Source of the DNA: JACPDH01 sp041671505
GTDB taxonomy: Bacteria; Acidobacteriota; Thermoanaerobaculia; Gp7-AA8
Assembly (NCBI GenBank): GCA_041671505.1
Contig: JBAZBK010000023.1
Span: 1-64,000 of the forward strand
Length of the DNA stretch: 64,000 nucleotides
Direction: 5' to 3'
Both the position numbers and the translations under genes were made by a program. The notes under the pieces were generated by a model. That model saw only the letters and a list, made by a program, of their open reading frames with translations. It did no database searches and was not told the origin of the DNA. This document shows, piece after piece, positions 32,722-40,880 of this stretch. Position 1 is the stretch's first letter, and each line of letters starts with the position of its first letter.

Positions 32722-33393
32722 ATGACAGTACTTCTCGTAACCGCAATGGTCCTGGTCGTTCTTACGATCGATTTCGTTCTCTCTCGCAAGCAGGTCAAGG
32801 AAATGGAAGCGAACAGGGCCGAGCAGCCGGCACAGCCCCGTCTCGTTCCCGCGGTGGTTGGTGGATTCAAGGTGTCGTCGAGCGTCGCCTATCACCCTGG
32901 TCACACGTGGGCGGCGGCCGAAGGCCCGCAGCTCGTCCGTGTCGGCATCGACGACTTCGCGGCAAAGCTCACAGGACGTCTGCAGAAGGTCTCGCTTCCG
33001 GTTCCGGGAACCTGGGTTAGGCAGGGACAGGCAGTGATCACGGTCGAGCACGACGGGAAGACCGCAAAGATGGTGTCGCCGATCGAAGGCACTGTGATGT
33101 CGATCAACCCCGCAGTTGCGGCCGATCCCGACGTGATGCGCCAGGATCCCTACGGCGACGGCTGGCTGATCACGGTCCAGGCGCCCGATTCGAAGACGAT
33201 GTTCCGCAACCTGATCAACGGTTCGATGGTGCGCGGATGGATGGAAGACGCGACGCGCCGGCTGCAGACAGTGATGCCGGCCGCGGCGGGCGCCCTGGCG
33301 CAGGACGGCGGCCTGGCGTGCGACGACCTGACTCCCAACCTGCCGGAAGGCAAGTGGGACGCGATCGCGGGCGAGTTCTTCCTCACCCGGTAG
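32722..33393 (+). CDS. Membrane-anchored glycine cleavage H-like protein
   Basis: A 223-residue protein with an N-terminal membrane helix (VLLVTAMVLVVLTIDFVL) and a lipoyl/GcvH-type domain at about 55-130 (YHPGHTWAAAEG, VRVGIDDFAAKLTG, then VITVEHDGKTAKMVSPIEGTV). Aligned on the Pro of the sandwich, the lipoylated lysine position of GcvH falls on glycine, with Lys113 one residue later. The C-terminal 90 residues are unlike GcvH. No glycine cleavage gene adjoins it. GGAGG precedes the ATG. It may carry an unusual acyl group or none. Confidence 0.85.
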   Translation: MTVLLVTAMVLVVLTIDFVLSRKQVKEMEANRAEQPAQPRLVPAVVGGFKVSSSVAYHPGHTWAAAEGPQLVRVGIDDFAAKLTGRLQKVSLPVPGTWVRQGQAVITVEHDGKTAKMVSPIEGTVMSINPAVAADPDVMRQDPYGDGWLITVQAPDSKTMFRNLINGSMVRGWMEDATRRLQTVMPAAAGALAQDGGLACDDLTPNLPEGKWDAIAGEFFLTR

Positions 33394-33422
33394 CCAGCGC
33401 CGAAACGAAGTATCCGCCGAGC

Positions 33423-33459
33423 GGGCCGCGCACGATGAGTGCGCGGCCCTTCGTATTTC
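33423..33459 (+). terminator. Rho-independent terminator of the GcvH-like gene
   Basis: GGGCCGCGCAC (33423-33433) pairs perfectly with GTGCGCGGCCC (33439-33449) around a 5-nt loop, followed by TTCGTATTT. Confidence 0.8.
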
Positions 33460-33471
33460 CCCTCGCTCCGC

Positions 33472-33477
33472 TATCAT
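33472..33477 (+). promoter_or_regulatory. -10 box TATCAT, leaderless-type, for the beta-helix gene
   Basis: TATCAT is followed by 7 nt and ATG 33485, with no Shine-Dalgarno and no recognisable -35. Confidence 0.5.
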
Positions 33478-33484
33478 CGCGCGC

Positions 33485-34309
33485 ATGAGCGATGCAGCAT
33501 CCCACGACGTCTTCCTCGTGCCCGACGGCTACGCCACGATTCAGCAGGCGGTCGATGCGGCGGTAAGGCCGACGACGATCGTCGTGGCGCCCGGTGTCTA
33601 CGCCGAATCGATCCGCGTCGTCTCGAAGGAGTATCTCGTCATCCAGAGCGGGCGGCTCTCGCGCCGAGGGGTGACCCTCACCGGTGCGGGAAGCGCGCCC
33701 GTGATTGCCGTCGTGAGCTCGACGTTCCACCTGAGCGGCATCGAGATCCGCTCGAGGGGTACCGCGCGCGGCTTGCTCGTGGCCGACTCCTCGATCAGCC
33801 TTCAGGATTGCGTCGTCGCGGGAAACCGCGTCTCCGGCGACGACGAGCCGTCAGGTGCCGGACTGCTCTGCCGCCGCTCTTCCGTGCATCTTCAGAAGTC
33901 GGTGATCTCGGCCAACACGGTCGCGTGCGCTTCCTCCGGGGAGGCGGGCGGAGGTGGCCTCTATCTCCAGGACTGCCGGTCGGAGATCGCCGGGTGCACG
34001 ATTCAGATCAACGAGGTCTACGCGATTGGCGATGCGCGTGGCGGCGGCATCTGGTGCGAGCGGACGAAACTGCGGATGTGGAAGAGTCGCGTCACCGACA
34101 ACGCATTGCGCGGCGCGTCGTGCGAGGGTGGCGGTATCTACTTCAGGGAGCCCGCTGACACGCAGCTCGGCGGCTGCGTGATCACCGGGAACGGCAGCGC
34201 GGAGGCGCGCGGCGGCGGCGTCTTCATCGCCGACGGAGCGCCGGCCGTGGCGATCCACGCCAATACCTTCGTGCGGCAGAACCATCCCGACGACGTCGTT
34301 CGCGCCTGA
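33485..34309 (+). CDS. Right-handed parallel beta-helix protein
   Basis: A 274-residue protein of the pectate-lyase-like beta-helix class. It opens with DVFLVPDGYATIQQAVDAA and VVAPGVYAESI, the start of pectinesterase/DUF1565-type helices, then shows repeated coils of about 22-25 residues (SSIS LQDC..., RSSVHLQKSVISANTV, CRSEIAGCTIQINEV, RTKLRMWKSRVTDN). It has no signal peptide, which is unusual for a fold that mostly acts on extracellular glycans. No catalytic residues can be assigned. It is preceded by a leaderless-type promoter. Confidence 0.88.
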   Translation: MSDAASHDVFLVPDGYATIQQAVDAAVRPTTIVVAPGVYAESIRVVSKEYLVIQSGRLSRRGVTLTGAGSAPVIAVVSSTFHLSGIEIRSRGTARGLLVADSSISLQDCVVAGNRVSGDDEPSGAGLLCRRSSVHLQKSVISANTVACASSGEAGGGGLYLQDCRSEIAGCTIQINEVYAIGDARGGGIWCERTKLRMWKSRVTDNALRGASCEGGGIYFREPADTQLGGCVITGNGSAEARGGGVFIADGAPAVAIHANTFVRQNHPDDVVRA

Positions 34310-34369
34310 TGCGTCGCGCGCAGACCATTCTTCCAGTCTCTATAATTCGAGGAGACCGGGAGCCTTCGC

Positions 34370-34789
34370 ATGATCGACATCGGCCTGACCCACGTAGCCC
34401 TGACCGTGACGGACATCGACCGGAGCCTCGCGTTCTACGCGAAATACGCGAACATGCGCGCCGTGCACCGGAGGAGCGACGCCGAGTCGGGATCCGACGT
34501 CGTGTGGATCAGCGACGGCACGCGCCCGTTCGTCGTGGTGCTGATCGAGAAGCCCGAGGTCTCCGTGCAGCTTCTGCCGATCGCGCACCTCGGGGTCGGC
34601 TGCGAGAGCCGCGCGCGCGTCGACGAGCTGTGCGCCGCGGCGCGCGAAGAGTGCGTGCTGATCGACGGGCCGACCGACAGCGGACCTCCCGTCGGATACT
34701 GGGCCTTCCTCCGCGATCCCGACGGGCACACCCTCGAGCTCGCGTACGGGCAGGAGGTTGCCCTTACGGTCGAGTCTGCGAAACGCTGA
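34370..34789 (+). CDS. VOC-superfamily (glyoxalase-like) metalloenzyme
   Basis: A 139-residue vicinal oxygen chelate fold protein with two beta-alpha-beta-beta-beta modules. Candidate metal ligands are His8 (GLTHVALTVTDIDRSLAFYAKY), a mid-protein histidine in AHLGVG and the terminal glutamate in DPDGHTLELAYG. The reaction cannot be deduced. A TATAAT -10 box lies at 34341-34346 and GGGAG precedes the ATG. Confidence 0.9.
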   Translation: MIDIGLTHVALTVTDIDRSLAFYAKYANMRAVHRRSDAESGSDVVWISDGTRPFVVVLIEKPEVSVQLLPIAHLGVGCESRARVDELCAAAREECVLIDGPTDSGPPVGYWAFLRDPDGHTLELAYGQEVALTVESAKR

Positions 34790-34838
34790 GCCAGCGGGCG
34801 TAGACTCTCTCGTACATTTCCAACCGGAGGCCAACGCC

Positions 34839-35276
34839 ATGCGCGCACCGCTCGCCGTCGTCCTGTCGCTGCTCGTTCTCCTGCCTCTCGGTATCGCGTC
34901 GTGCTCTCCGGGCGCGAAACCCGAGACTCCCGAGCAGTTCGTCGAGGCGATGCGCAAGGCCTACGTTCGCGAAGACGTCGACACGATCCTCGCGCTGACG
35001 GCTGACCCCGCGCTTCCGCCGAAGGGAACGCTCTCCGAACGATCCGATCCTGGCGACGTCTACGACCGCGATCGCGACCGCGAGGAGTTGAAGGTCGAGC
35101 TCAGGCAGAAGGGGATGTGGTACCGCGCATGGTGCGAGACGAAATTCGTCTCCGCGCGCGAGCACGGCGACCACATCCACGTTTCGGTCACCGCCGCGAA
35201 CGTGCCGACGGAAGTGCTCCTGGTGCGACAGGACGGCATGCTCAAGATCCACCCGAAACCGAGCAGCTTCGACTGA
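34839..35276 (+). CDS. Hypothetical lipoprotein, NTF2-like domain possible
   Basis: A 145-residue protein with a lipoprotein signal (LVLLPLGIASC, cysteine 22). The mature part starts PETPEQFVEAMRKAYVREDVDTILALTA, which resembles the first helices of small NTF2/SnoaL-like domains, followed by mixed strands. CCGGAGG lies before the ATG. No closer assignment is possible. It is 49 nt after the VOC gene and may share its transcript. Confidence 0.8.
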   Translation: MRAPLAVVLSLLVLLPLGIASCSPGAKPETPEQFVEAMRKAYVREDVDTILALTADPALPPKGTLSERSDPGDVYDRDRDREELKVELRQKGMWYRAWCETKFVSAREHGDHIHVSVTAANVPTEVLLVRQDGMLKIHPKPSSFD

Positions 35277-35322
35277 CGGGCCGACGTTCCAGACCGACGA
35301 GCGCGCAATGGCAAGCCGTCAG

Positions 35323-35328
35323 TAGAAT
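35323..35328 (+). promoter_or_regulatory. -10 box TAGAAT, leaderless-type, for the DUF4442 gene
   Basis: TAGAAT is followed by exactly 6 nt and ATG 35335. There is no Shine-Dalgarno. Confidence 0.55.
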
Positions 35329-35334
35329 GGCGCG

Positions 35335-35841
35335 ATGCCGGAATCGTTCCGCACGCGGCTTCTTCGCTGGAAGTTCAATTTCTTTCCGGCCTACCGGGGA
35401 ACCGGAGCGCGCGTCGCCTACATCGCCGGAGACCTGCGCGAGATCAGGGTCGAGCTTCCGCTCTCCTGGCGCACGCGGAACTACGTCGGGACGATCTTCG
35501 GCGGCAGCATGTACGGCGCGGTCGATCCGATGTACATGATCATGCTCATCCACTGCCTGGGACCCGACTACGTCGTCTGGGACAAGGCGGCGACCGTGAG
35601 ATTCCTCAAGCCCGGGCGGACGACGCTCCACGCGACCTTCCGGATCGACGACGCGGAGCTCGACGCGATCCGCGCGGAGCTGGAGACGAAGCGCTCGATC
35701 GACCGCGTCTACACGATCGACCTCGTCGACGCCGAGGGAACGGCGCATGCGTCGGTGGATAAGACGATATACGTGAAGAAGGCGAGAGGCGAAGGGGCGG
35801 GCCAGAGGCCAGAGGCCAAAGGCCAAAGCGAGCAACGTTAG
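35335..35841 (+). CDS. DUF4442 hotdog-fold thioesterase-like protein
   Basis: A 168-residue hotdog-fold protein of the DUF4442 type (FNFFPAYRGTGARVAYIAGDLREIRVELPLSWRTRNYVGTIFGGSMYGAVDPMYMIML region). Members are probable acyl-CoA thioesterases or related lipid-binding proteins. The natural domain ends near DKTIYVKK; the last 20 residues (from KARGEGAGQRPEAKG onward) are translated type A and D repeat arm. The gene appears to have lost its original stop codon to the repeat. Confidence 0.85.
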   Translation: MPESFRTRLLRWKFNFFPAYRGTGARVAYIAGDLREIRVELPLSWRTRNYVGTIFGGSMYGAVDPMYMIMLIHCLGPDYVVWDKAATVRFLKPGRTTLHATFRIDDAELDAIRAELETKRSIDRVYTIDLVDAEGTAHASVDKTIYVKKARGEGAGQRPEAKGQSEQR

Positions 35842-35955
35842 GCGAAAACCGACAGGCGAGCAGCACCGAGCAGGCTGTCCTGCGCCGCGAAACGGCGAAC
35901 CGGATCGAGCCTTGCTCCGCTTGCTCTGGCCTTTGGCCTCTGGCCTCTGGCCGGC
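35780..35955. repeat. Heptamer cassette, types A and D, overlapping a gene 3' end
   Basis: The left arm 35780-35830 (GCGAGAG, then GGCCAGA and GGCCAAA units) encodes the end of the DUF4442 protein. The right arm 35922-35955 ends about 9 nt before the stop of the convergent pseudokinase-TonB gene. Confidence 0.87.
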
Positions 35956-35964
35956 CTTAACCTG

Positions 35965-37920
35965 CTATTTTCCGAACATGAACGGCACAGGGATGAGCGT
36001 CTTCACCTTCTTGCCGTCCTTCATCGCAGGCTCGTAGGTGAACTGTTTTGCCGCGGTGACGGCAGCGTCTTCGAAGCCCATTCCCTTCCTGTCGACGCTG
36101 AGCACGCGCGCGTCCTGGACACGCCCGTTCTCGTTGATGAGGAGACCGAGGATGACCGCGCCCTTCATCCGCTGCCTTGCGGCCATCGGCGGATAGATCG
36201 GGTCGACGCGCCTGATCGCCTTGGGGCTCTTGTCGAGTTCGGTGCTCGCGACGAAGTCGCCGGTCTCCACGACGCGAGCGGCCGGGGGCTGCTGCGGCGC
36301 GGCGGGTGGTGGCTGCTGTGCCGCGACTGCGGCCGCGGGCGCCTGGGTTGCGGTGGCGGGCGCCGGAGCGGGCGCCTGTGTCGCCGTGGCGGGCGCCGTC
36401 GGCACGACGGCAGCGGGCTGCGCGGGCACGGGCTGCGCGACGACTGCGGGAGCGGGCGCCTTCGTCGCGGGAGCGGGCTGCGGTCCTGCTGCGCGCGCCG
36501 CGGCTTCCTGCTGTTTCACCAGCTCCTTGTTGTACTCCGCCTGGACCTTCGCCATCTCGGCGGCCACACGGCGGTTGATCTCTTCCTCGAGCGTCTTCTT
36601 GTGCTCTTCCGTGTCGGTGCCGGTCGGCGCGGCAGCGTCCTGTCCGGGAAGCGCGGTCACGACGGGAGCCGCCGCCACCGGCGCGACCGCCGCGGTCTGC
36701 GTCGCGGGAGCGGGCGCGGCCTGGGCCACCTTCGCGGGAGGCGCTTCCTTTTTCCCCATCACATACCACGCGCCTGCAGCGGCGAGGGCGACGACCGCCA
36801 CGCCGCCGAGGACGAGAGGCATCTTGCTGCCTCCCTTCTTCGGCTGCTCGAAGGTCGCGGTGCCGAACATCGGTGCGGCGGGAGGGGCCGGCTGCGGAGC
36901 GGGCTGTGGACGTGCCGCGGGTGCGGGGGCCGCGGGGCGTGCCAGGTCTTCGAGATAGCCTTTGACGTCGATCTTCGACTCGCGCTCGCGCTCCTTCTGC
37001 TCCGATTCCATCTCGCTACGGAGAAGATTGTGGAGATAGAAAGCGAGGTTGAAGGTCGTCGGCGCGTACTGTCCCTTGCCGAGAAGCTCGGAGAGACCCT
37101 TGTGGAGCTCGACAGGACCGTCGAAGCGGGCGGCAGGCTCAGGCGCGAGCGTCTTGAGCAGGATCGCCTTGATGTCGTCGGGGACCGGGTCGCCGCCCTG
37201 CGCGAGTTTCGCGGCGTGCACGGCTTCGATGACGCGGCCCGACTTCGAGTCGGGAGGCGCCTGACCGGTGACGGCGAGAAAGAGGATCGCACCGGCGGCG
37301 TAGATGTCCGACTGCTTGGTCGCCTCGCCGCCGCCGCGCACCTCGGGAGCGATGTAAGGCCCCGCTTCGCGTGCCGTCGCCGAGTCGGCGAGTGAGGCGA
37401 GCAATCCCTTGCCGAGAAGCTGGCCGGTCACGCGTACGTCGCCGTCGTCGCTGATCCAGACGAACGGTGGGATGAGCGCGCCATGGACGAGGCGCTTGCC
37501 TTCCTGCTTCACGTTGTTGATCGCTTCGAGCGCTGCGACGACCTTCTCCGCGATGGCGAGGGCCTGGTCGGTGGGGATCGGGTTGTGTGCGCTCGCGGCG
37601 GCTGTCGCGATGTGTGAGAGGCTGCGTCCGCCGGCGTACTCCCAGGCGATGACGGGCTGGCTGTCGACGAACTCGTACTTCTGCGCCTTGGCGATGGTGT
37701 TGCCGCCGATCTTCTCCCCGAAGAGCTTCGCCGAGGGGAAGCTGGCGGCCCAGGCTTCGCGGTTGCCGGTGAGCTTGCGCATCGCAAGGACGGGTCCCAT
37801 GGCCGGAGGCGCGAGCAGTCCCGCACGCCAGGTCTCACCGAGCGCGTCGGTGTCGAGTTTCCGGAACAGCACGAACGGACCGAGACGGTCGTACGGTTTC
37901 GCAGGCGTCTGCGTTGGCAT
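35965..37920 (-). CDS. Pseudokinase fused to TonB C-terminal domain
   Basis: A 651-residue fusion. Residues 1-290 have the layout of a Hanks-type kinase (VLAMRKLTG, AIAEKVVAALEAINNV, YIAPEVRGGGEATKQSDIYAAGAILF for the APE and helix F region). The catalytic loop reads VHGALIPPFV instead of HRDxKxxN and no DFG is present, so it should be catalytically dead. A membrane helix spans about 368-388. A long Ala/Pro-rich, partly coiled region follows to about 560. The last 85 residues are a TonB C-terminal domain (RVDPIYPPMAARQRMKGAVIL). Topology would put the pseudokinase inside and TonB_C in the periplasm. ATG 37920 has GGGGGG upstream. Confidence 0.88.
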   Translation of the reverse strand: MPTQTPAKPYDRLGPFVLFRKLDTDALGETWRAGLLAPPAMGPVLAMRKLTGNREAWAASFPSAKLFGEKIGGNTIAKAQKYEFVDSQPVIAWEYAGGRSLSHIATAAASAHNPIPTDQALAIAEKVVAALEAINNVKQEGKRLVHGALIPPFVWISDDGDVRVTGQLLGKGLLASLADSATAREAGPYIAPEVRGGGEATKQSDIYAAGAILFLAVTGQAPPDSKSGRVIEAVHAAKLAQGGDPVPDDIKAILLKTLAPEPAARFDGPVELHKGLSELLGKGQYAPTTFNLAFYLHNLLRSEMESEQKERERESKIDVKGYLEDLARPAAPAPAARPQPAPQPAPPAAPMFGTATFEQPKKGGSKMPLVLGGVAVVALAAAGAWYVMGKKEAPPAKVAQAAPAPATQTAAVAPVAAAPVVTALPGQDAAAPTGTDTEEHKKTLEEEINRRVAAEMAKVQAEYNKELVKQQEAAARAAGPQPAPATKAPAPAVVAQPVPAQPAAVVPTAPATATQAPAPAPATATQAPAAAVAAQQPPPAAPQQPPAARVVETGDFVASTELDKSPKAIRRVDPIYPPMAARQRMKGAVILGLLINENGRVQDARVLSVDRKGMGFEDAAVTAAKQFTYEPAMKDGKKVKTLIPVPFMFGK

Positions 37921-38005
37921 GAACCCCCCCTTTCGCGCGGCAAGCGTGGGGACCGCGCGAACTGCGGCGAACCGTAGCATTCAATGAATAGGCGGTCAAC
38001 GAGTA

Positions 38006-38182
38006 GCAGGCCAGAGGCCAAAGGCCACAGGCCATAGCAACCAAGGATGAAAGACCGAGGCGGGTAGGCTTCACTAGGTCGCGTGCTCGCACGAGCGTCG
38101 TGCCTGTTGATCACGCGGAAGGAGGCTCGCGGTCTGCTTTGGCCTTTGGCCTCTGGCCTTTGGCCTTTGGCCTCTGGCCGGC
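38006..38182. repeat. Heptamer inverted-repeat cassette, type D
   Basis: The left arm 38006-38040 (GGCCAGA, GGCCAAA, GGCCACA, GGCCATA) and the right arm 38134-38182 are complementary. The right arm ends on the base before the mltG stop codon. Confidence 0.88.
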
Positions 38183-39232
38183 TTAACGCTGCTCGCTCCG
38201 GTTGCGCCAGTACCGCTTCTGCCACTCGGCGACGTTGCGGTTGTGATCGTCGAGGTTCATTGCGAAGACGTGCGAGCCGTCGTTCTTCGCGACGAAGTAG
38301 AGCATCTCGCTCTCGGCGGGATTCGCGGCGGCGCGGAGCGAGGCGAGGCCGGGGTTTGCGATCGGTCCCGGAGGGAGGCCGGGACGCGCGTAAGTGTTGT
38401 ACGGCGAGCTCATCCGGAGGTCGTCCTTCCTGATGTTCCCGCTCCAGGTGCCGGCGATCTTCATTGCATAGATCACGGTCGGGTCGGCCTGCAGCAGCAT
38501 CCGCTTCTTCAGCCGGTTGCGGTAGACGGAAGCGATGAGAGGACGCTCGGCGTCGAGCTGCGCTTCGGTCTCGACGATCGACGCGAGCGTGACGGTCTGA
38601 TGGACGGTGAGGCCGGTGTCGATGTAGGCGAGCTCCGTTCCGAAATGCTTGCGGAAGTTCTTCACCATCTCCTCGACGATGACTTTCGGAGCGGTGCCGG
38701 GGCTGAAGCGGTAGGTGTCGGGAAAGAGATAGCCCTCGAGGCTCGTCGCTTCGGGGGCGAGGTCGTCGACGAGCGCGGAGTCGGAGGTCAGATCGAGCCA
38801 TTCCTTCTCGCTGCCGAGACCCTCCTCGGCCATCAGCTTCGCAACGGCGAAGCGATCGAGCCCCTCGCGCACGGTGACCTGGATCATCAGGCTCTCGCCG
38901 CGGCCGAGCCGATCGAGCACCTCGAGCGGCGACATCGCGCCGTCGAACTGGTAGAGCCCGGCTTTGGGCCGGAGATCGCGGCGGAGCGCCTTCACGTAGA
39001 GCACGGGGACGAACGAGTCACGCAGTACGCCGCGCTTCTCGAGACCGCGGAGGATCTGCGACGTGGTGGCTCCCCGGCGCACTTCGTAGGTGGCGGACGC
39101 TCCCTGGTAGCCCTGGTACGGCGCGTGGAGCGCCTTCCACGTGAAGACAGCGCCACCGACCGCGAAGACGATCGCGGCGACGACGATCGTCCGCAGGAAG
39201 TGCGTTCCGTTGCTGCCGCCGGTGCGTGCTAT
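38183..39232 (-). CDS. mltG: Endolytic murein transglycosylase MltG, probable ATA start
   Basis: Inner-membrane enzyme that cuts nascent peptidoglycan strands and sets glycan length. After a short basic N-terminus there is one membrane helix (TIVVAAIVFAVGGAVFTW) and the YceG domain with catalytic Glu221 (SIVETEAQ), and the family end VAEWQKRYWRNR. No ATG, GTG or TTG stands in frame before the helix. GGAGG lies 8 nt before an ATA (39232) whose last bases overlap the yqgF stop (ATAG), giving MARTGGSNGTHFLR, 349 residues. Family certain; start inferred. Confidence 0.9.
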   Translation of the reverse strand: MARTGGSNGTHFLRTIVVAAIVFAVGGAVFTWKALHAPYQGYQGASATYEVRRGATTSQILRGLEKRGVLRDSFVPVLYVKALRRDLRPKAGLYQFDGAMSPLEVLDRLGRGESLMIQVTVREGLDRFAVAKLMAEEGLGSEKEWLDLTSDSALVDDLAPEATSLEGYLFPDTYRFSPGTAPKVIVEEMVKNFRKHFGTELAYIDTGLTVHQTVTLASIVETEAQLDAERPLIASVYRNRLKKRMLLQADPTVIYAMKIAGTWSGNIRKDDLRMSSPYNTYARPGLPPGPIANPGLASLRAAANPAESEMLYFVAKNDGSHVFAMNLDDHNRNVAEWQKRYWRNRSEQR

Positions 39233-39648
39233 GCGCTGTTCCTCCGGGAATCGAGATACGACTGCAGGATGACGGCGGCGGCGAGCATGTCGATCCGCTG
39301 CTTCGCGTCGCGGGGTCGCTTTCCCGTTTCGCGGAGCCTCGCCGCGGCCTCGGTCGTCGAGTAGCTTTCGTCCCAAAGTACCACGTCGGCGGCGAGCTGC
39401 TGCCGGAGCGTCGCCGCAAAGGCTTCGTAGAGCGGGAGGTTGTCGGACGGCGCGCGGCGCCCCCCCTTCGGGATGCCGACGACGATCGTCGTCGCTTCGT
39501 ACTCCTCGGCGATGCGCGCGATCTGCGCGATCACGCGCGATAGGTCGTCGCCGCGCACGATGACCGAGTGCGGCTCGGCGATCGTGCCGGAGCTGCTGAC
39601 GGCGACGCCGATGCGCCTGGAGCCGAAGTCGATGCCGAGCCAACCCAT
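39229..39648 (-). CDS. yqgF: YqgF/RuvX-family RNase H-fold nuclease
   Basis: A 139-residue member of the YqgF (RuvX) family, linked to 16S rRNA 5' maturation and resolvase-like nuclease activity. Conserved acidic residues are Asp7 in GIDFGSRRIG, the glutamate in LWDESYSTTEA and the aspartate in RIDMLAAAVILQ. The yqgF-mltG pair is common. Its stop overlaps the proposed mltG start by 4 nt. Confidence 0.93.
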   Translation of the reverse strand: MGWLGIDFGSRRIGVAVSSSGTIAEPHSVIVRGDDLSRVIAQIARIAEEYEATTIVVGIPKGGRRAPSDNLPLYEAFAATLRQQLAADVVLWDESYSTTEAAARLRETGKRPRDAKQRIDMLAAAVILQSYLDSRRNSA

Positions 39649-39725
39649 GACAGGAGGCTCAATCGCGTACGGGGTGGCTCGAATTTCATACTGATATAGA
39701 ATCGGGCGGACAATCAGGAGACGCG

Positions 39726-40877
39726 ATGAAGAACTTCAATCTCGACGCGATACTCGAGGCGATGCTGAAGGTGTCCGAGCGCGTCTCGGACCTCAACTTC
39801 TCGGTCGGCAAGCCTCCGCAGGTCGAAGTCGACGGCCAGCTGACGCCGGTGAATTTCCCGGGACTCCAGCGTCTGACTCCGTTCCAGACCGAAACGATCA
39901 TGCTTCACATGCTTCGCGGCGATCGCGAGCTCACGCGGACGCTCCTCACCTCCGGATCGACCGACCTCTCGTACTCGATCCCGGGCCGGACGCGCTTTCG
40001 CGTGAACGTCTTCTCGCAGCGCGGCACCTACGCGATCGTCCTCCGCGTGATCCCCGAGGGGATTCCGACGGTCGAGCAGCTCGGGCTCCCGGAGGAGATC
40101 AACAACGTCGCGAGGCTGAAGAACGGCGTGGTGCTGGTTACGGGTCCCACGGGCTCCGGCAAGTCGACGACGCTCGCGGCGATCATCAACAAGATCAACA
40201 ACGATTCCGCGTACCACATCATCACGATCGAAGACCCGGTCGAGTTCATGCACAAGCATCTCAAGTCGACGGTGAATCAGCGCGAAGTGGGGTCGGACAC
40301 GAAGACCTTCTCGCTCGCTCTGCGCGCCGCGCTGCGCCAGGCGCCGAAGGTCATCCTGATCGGCGAGATGCGCGACGCAGAAACGATCGAGATCGCGATG
40401 GAGGCGGCGGAGACCGGGCATCTCGTCCTCTCGACCCTGCACACGATCGATGCGTCGAAGACGGTCGACCGCATCGTCGGCGTGTTTCCGAAGGAGCAGG
40501 AGCAGCAGGTGCGCACGCGCTTCGCGCAATCGTTCCGTTACGTCATTTCGCAGCGGCTCGTGCCGAAGATCGGCGGCGGGCGCAAGGCGGTGCTCGAGCT
40601 GCTCAAGTCGACGATGCGTACCCGCGACTACATCCTCAAGGGAGAGAACGAAGGCCGCTCGCTCGCCGACGCGATGCACGACGGCGCAGTCGACGGGATG
40701 CAGACGTTCGACGACGAGCTTGAGAAGCTCTGGAACGAGGGAATCATCTCGAAGGACACGGCCCTCGTCTACTCGACGAATCCGACGAACCTCGCGCTGA
40801 GGCTGACCGACGAGCCGGAGTCGGCAAAAAAGAAGGCGGAAGCCGAGGGCGGATCGATGCTCTCGATGCTGGAGTAA
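39726..40877 (+). CDS. pilT: PilT-family twitching motility ATPase
   Basis: A 383-residue hexameric ATPase that retracts type IV pili. It has Walker A GPTGSGKST at residue 140, the Asp box ITIEDPVEF, Walker B ILIGEMRDAET and the His box HLVLSTLHT. AGGAG lies 5 nt before the ATG, and a TATAGAAT box at 39695-39702 is the likely -10. No other pilus gene is in the window. A small Zn-ribbon protein follows by 3 nt. Confidence 0.95.
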   Translation: MKNFNLDAILEAMLKVSERVSDLNFSVGKPPQVEVDGQLTPVNFPGLQRLTPFQTETIMLHMLRGDRELTRTLLTSGSTDLSYSIPGRTRFRVNVFSQRGTYAIVLRVIPEGIPTVEQLGLPEEINNVARLKNGVVLVTGPTGSGKSTTLAAIINKINNDSAYHIITIEDPVEFMHKHLKSTVNQREVGSDTKTFSLALRAALRQAPKVILIGEMRDAETIEIAMEAAETGHLVLSTLHTIDASKTVDRIVGVFPKEQEQQVRTRFAQSFRYVISQRLVPKIGGGRKAVLELLKSTMRTRDYILKGENEGRSLADAMHDGAVDGMQTFDDELEKLWNEGIISKDTALVYSTNPTNLALRLTDEPESAKKKAEAEGGSMLSMLE

Positions 40878-40880
40878 CCG

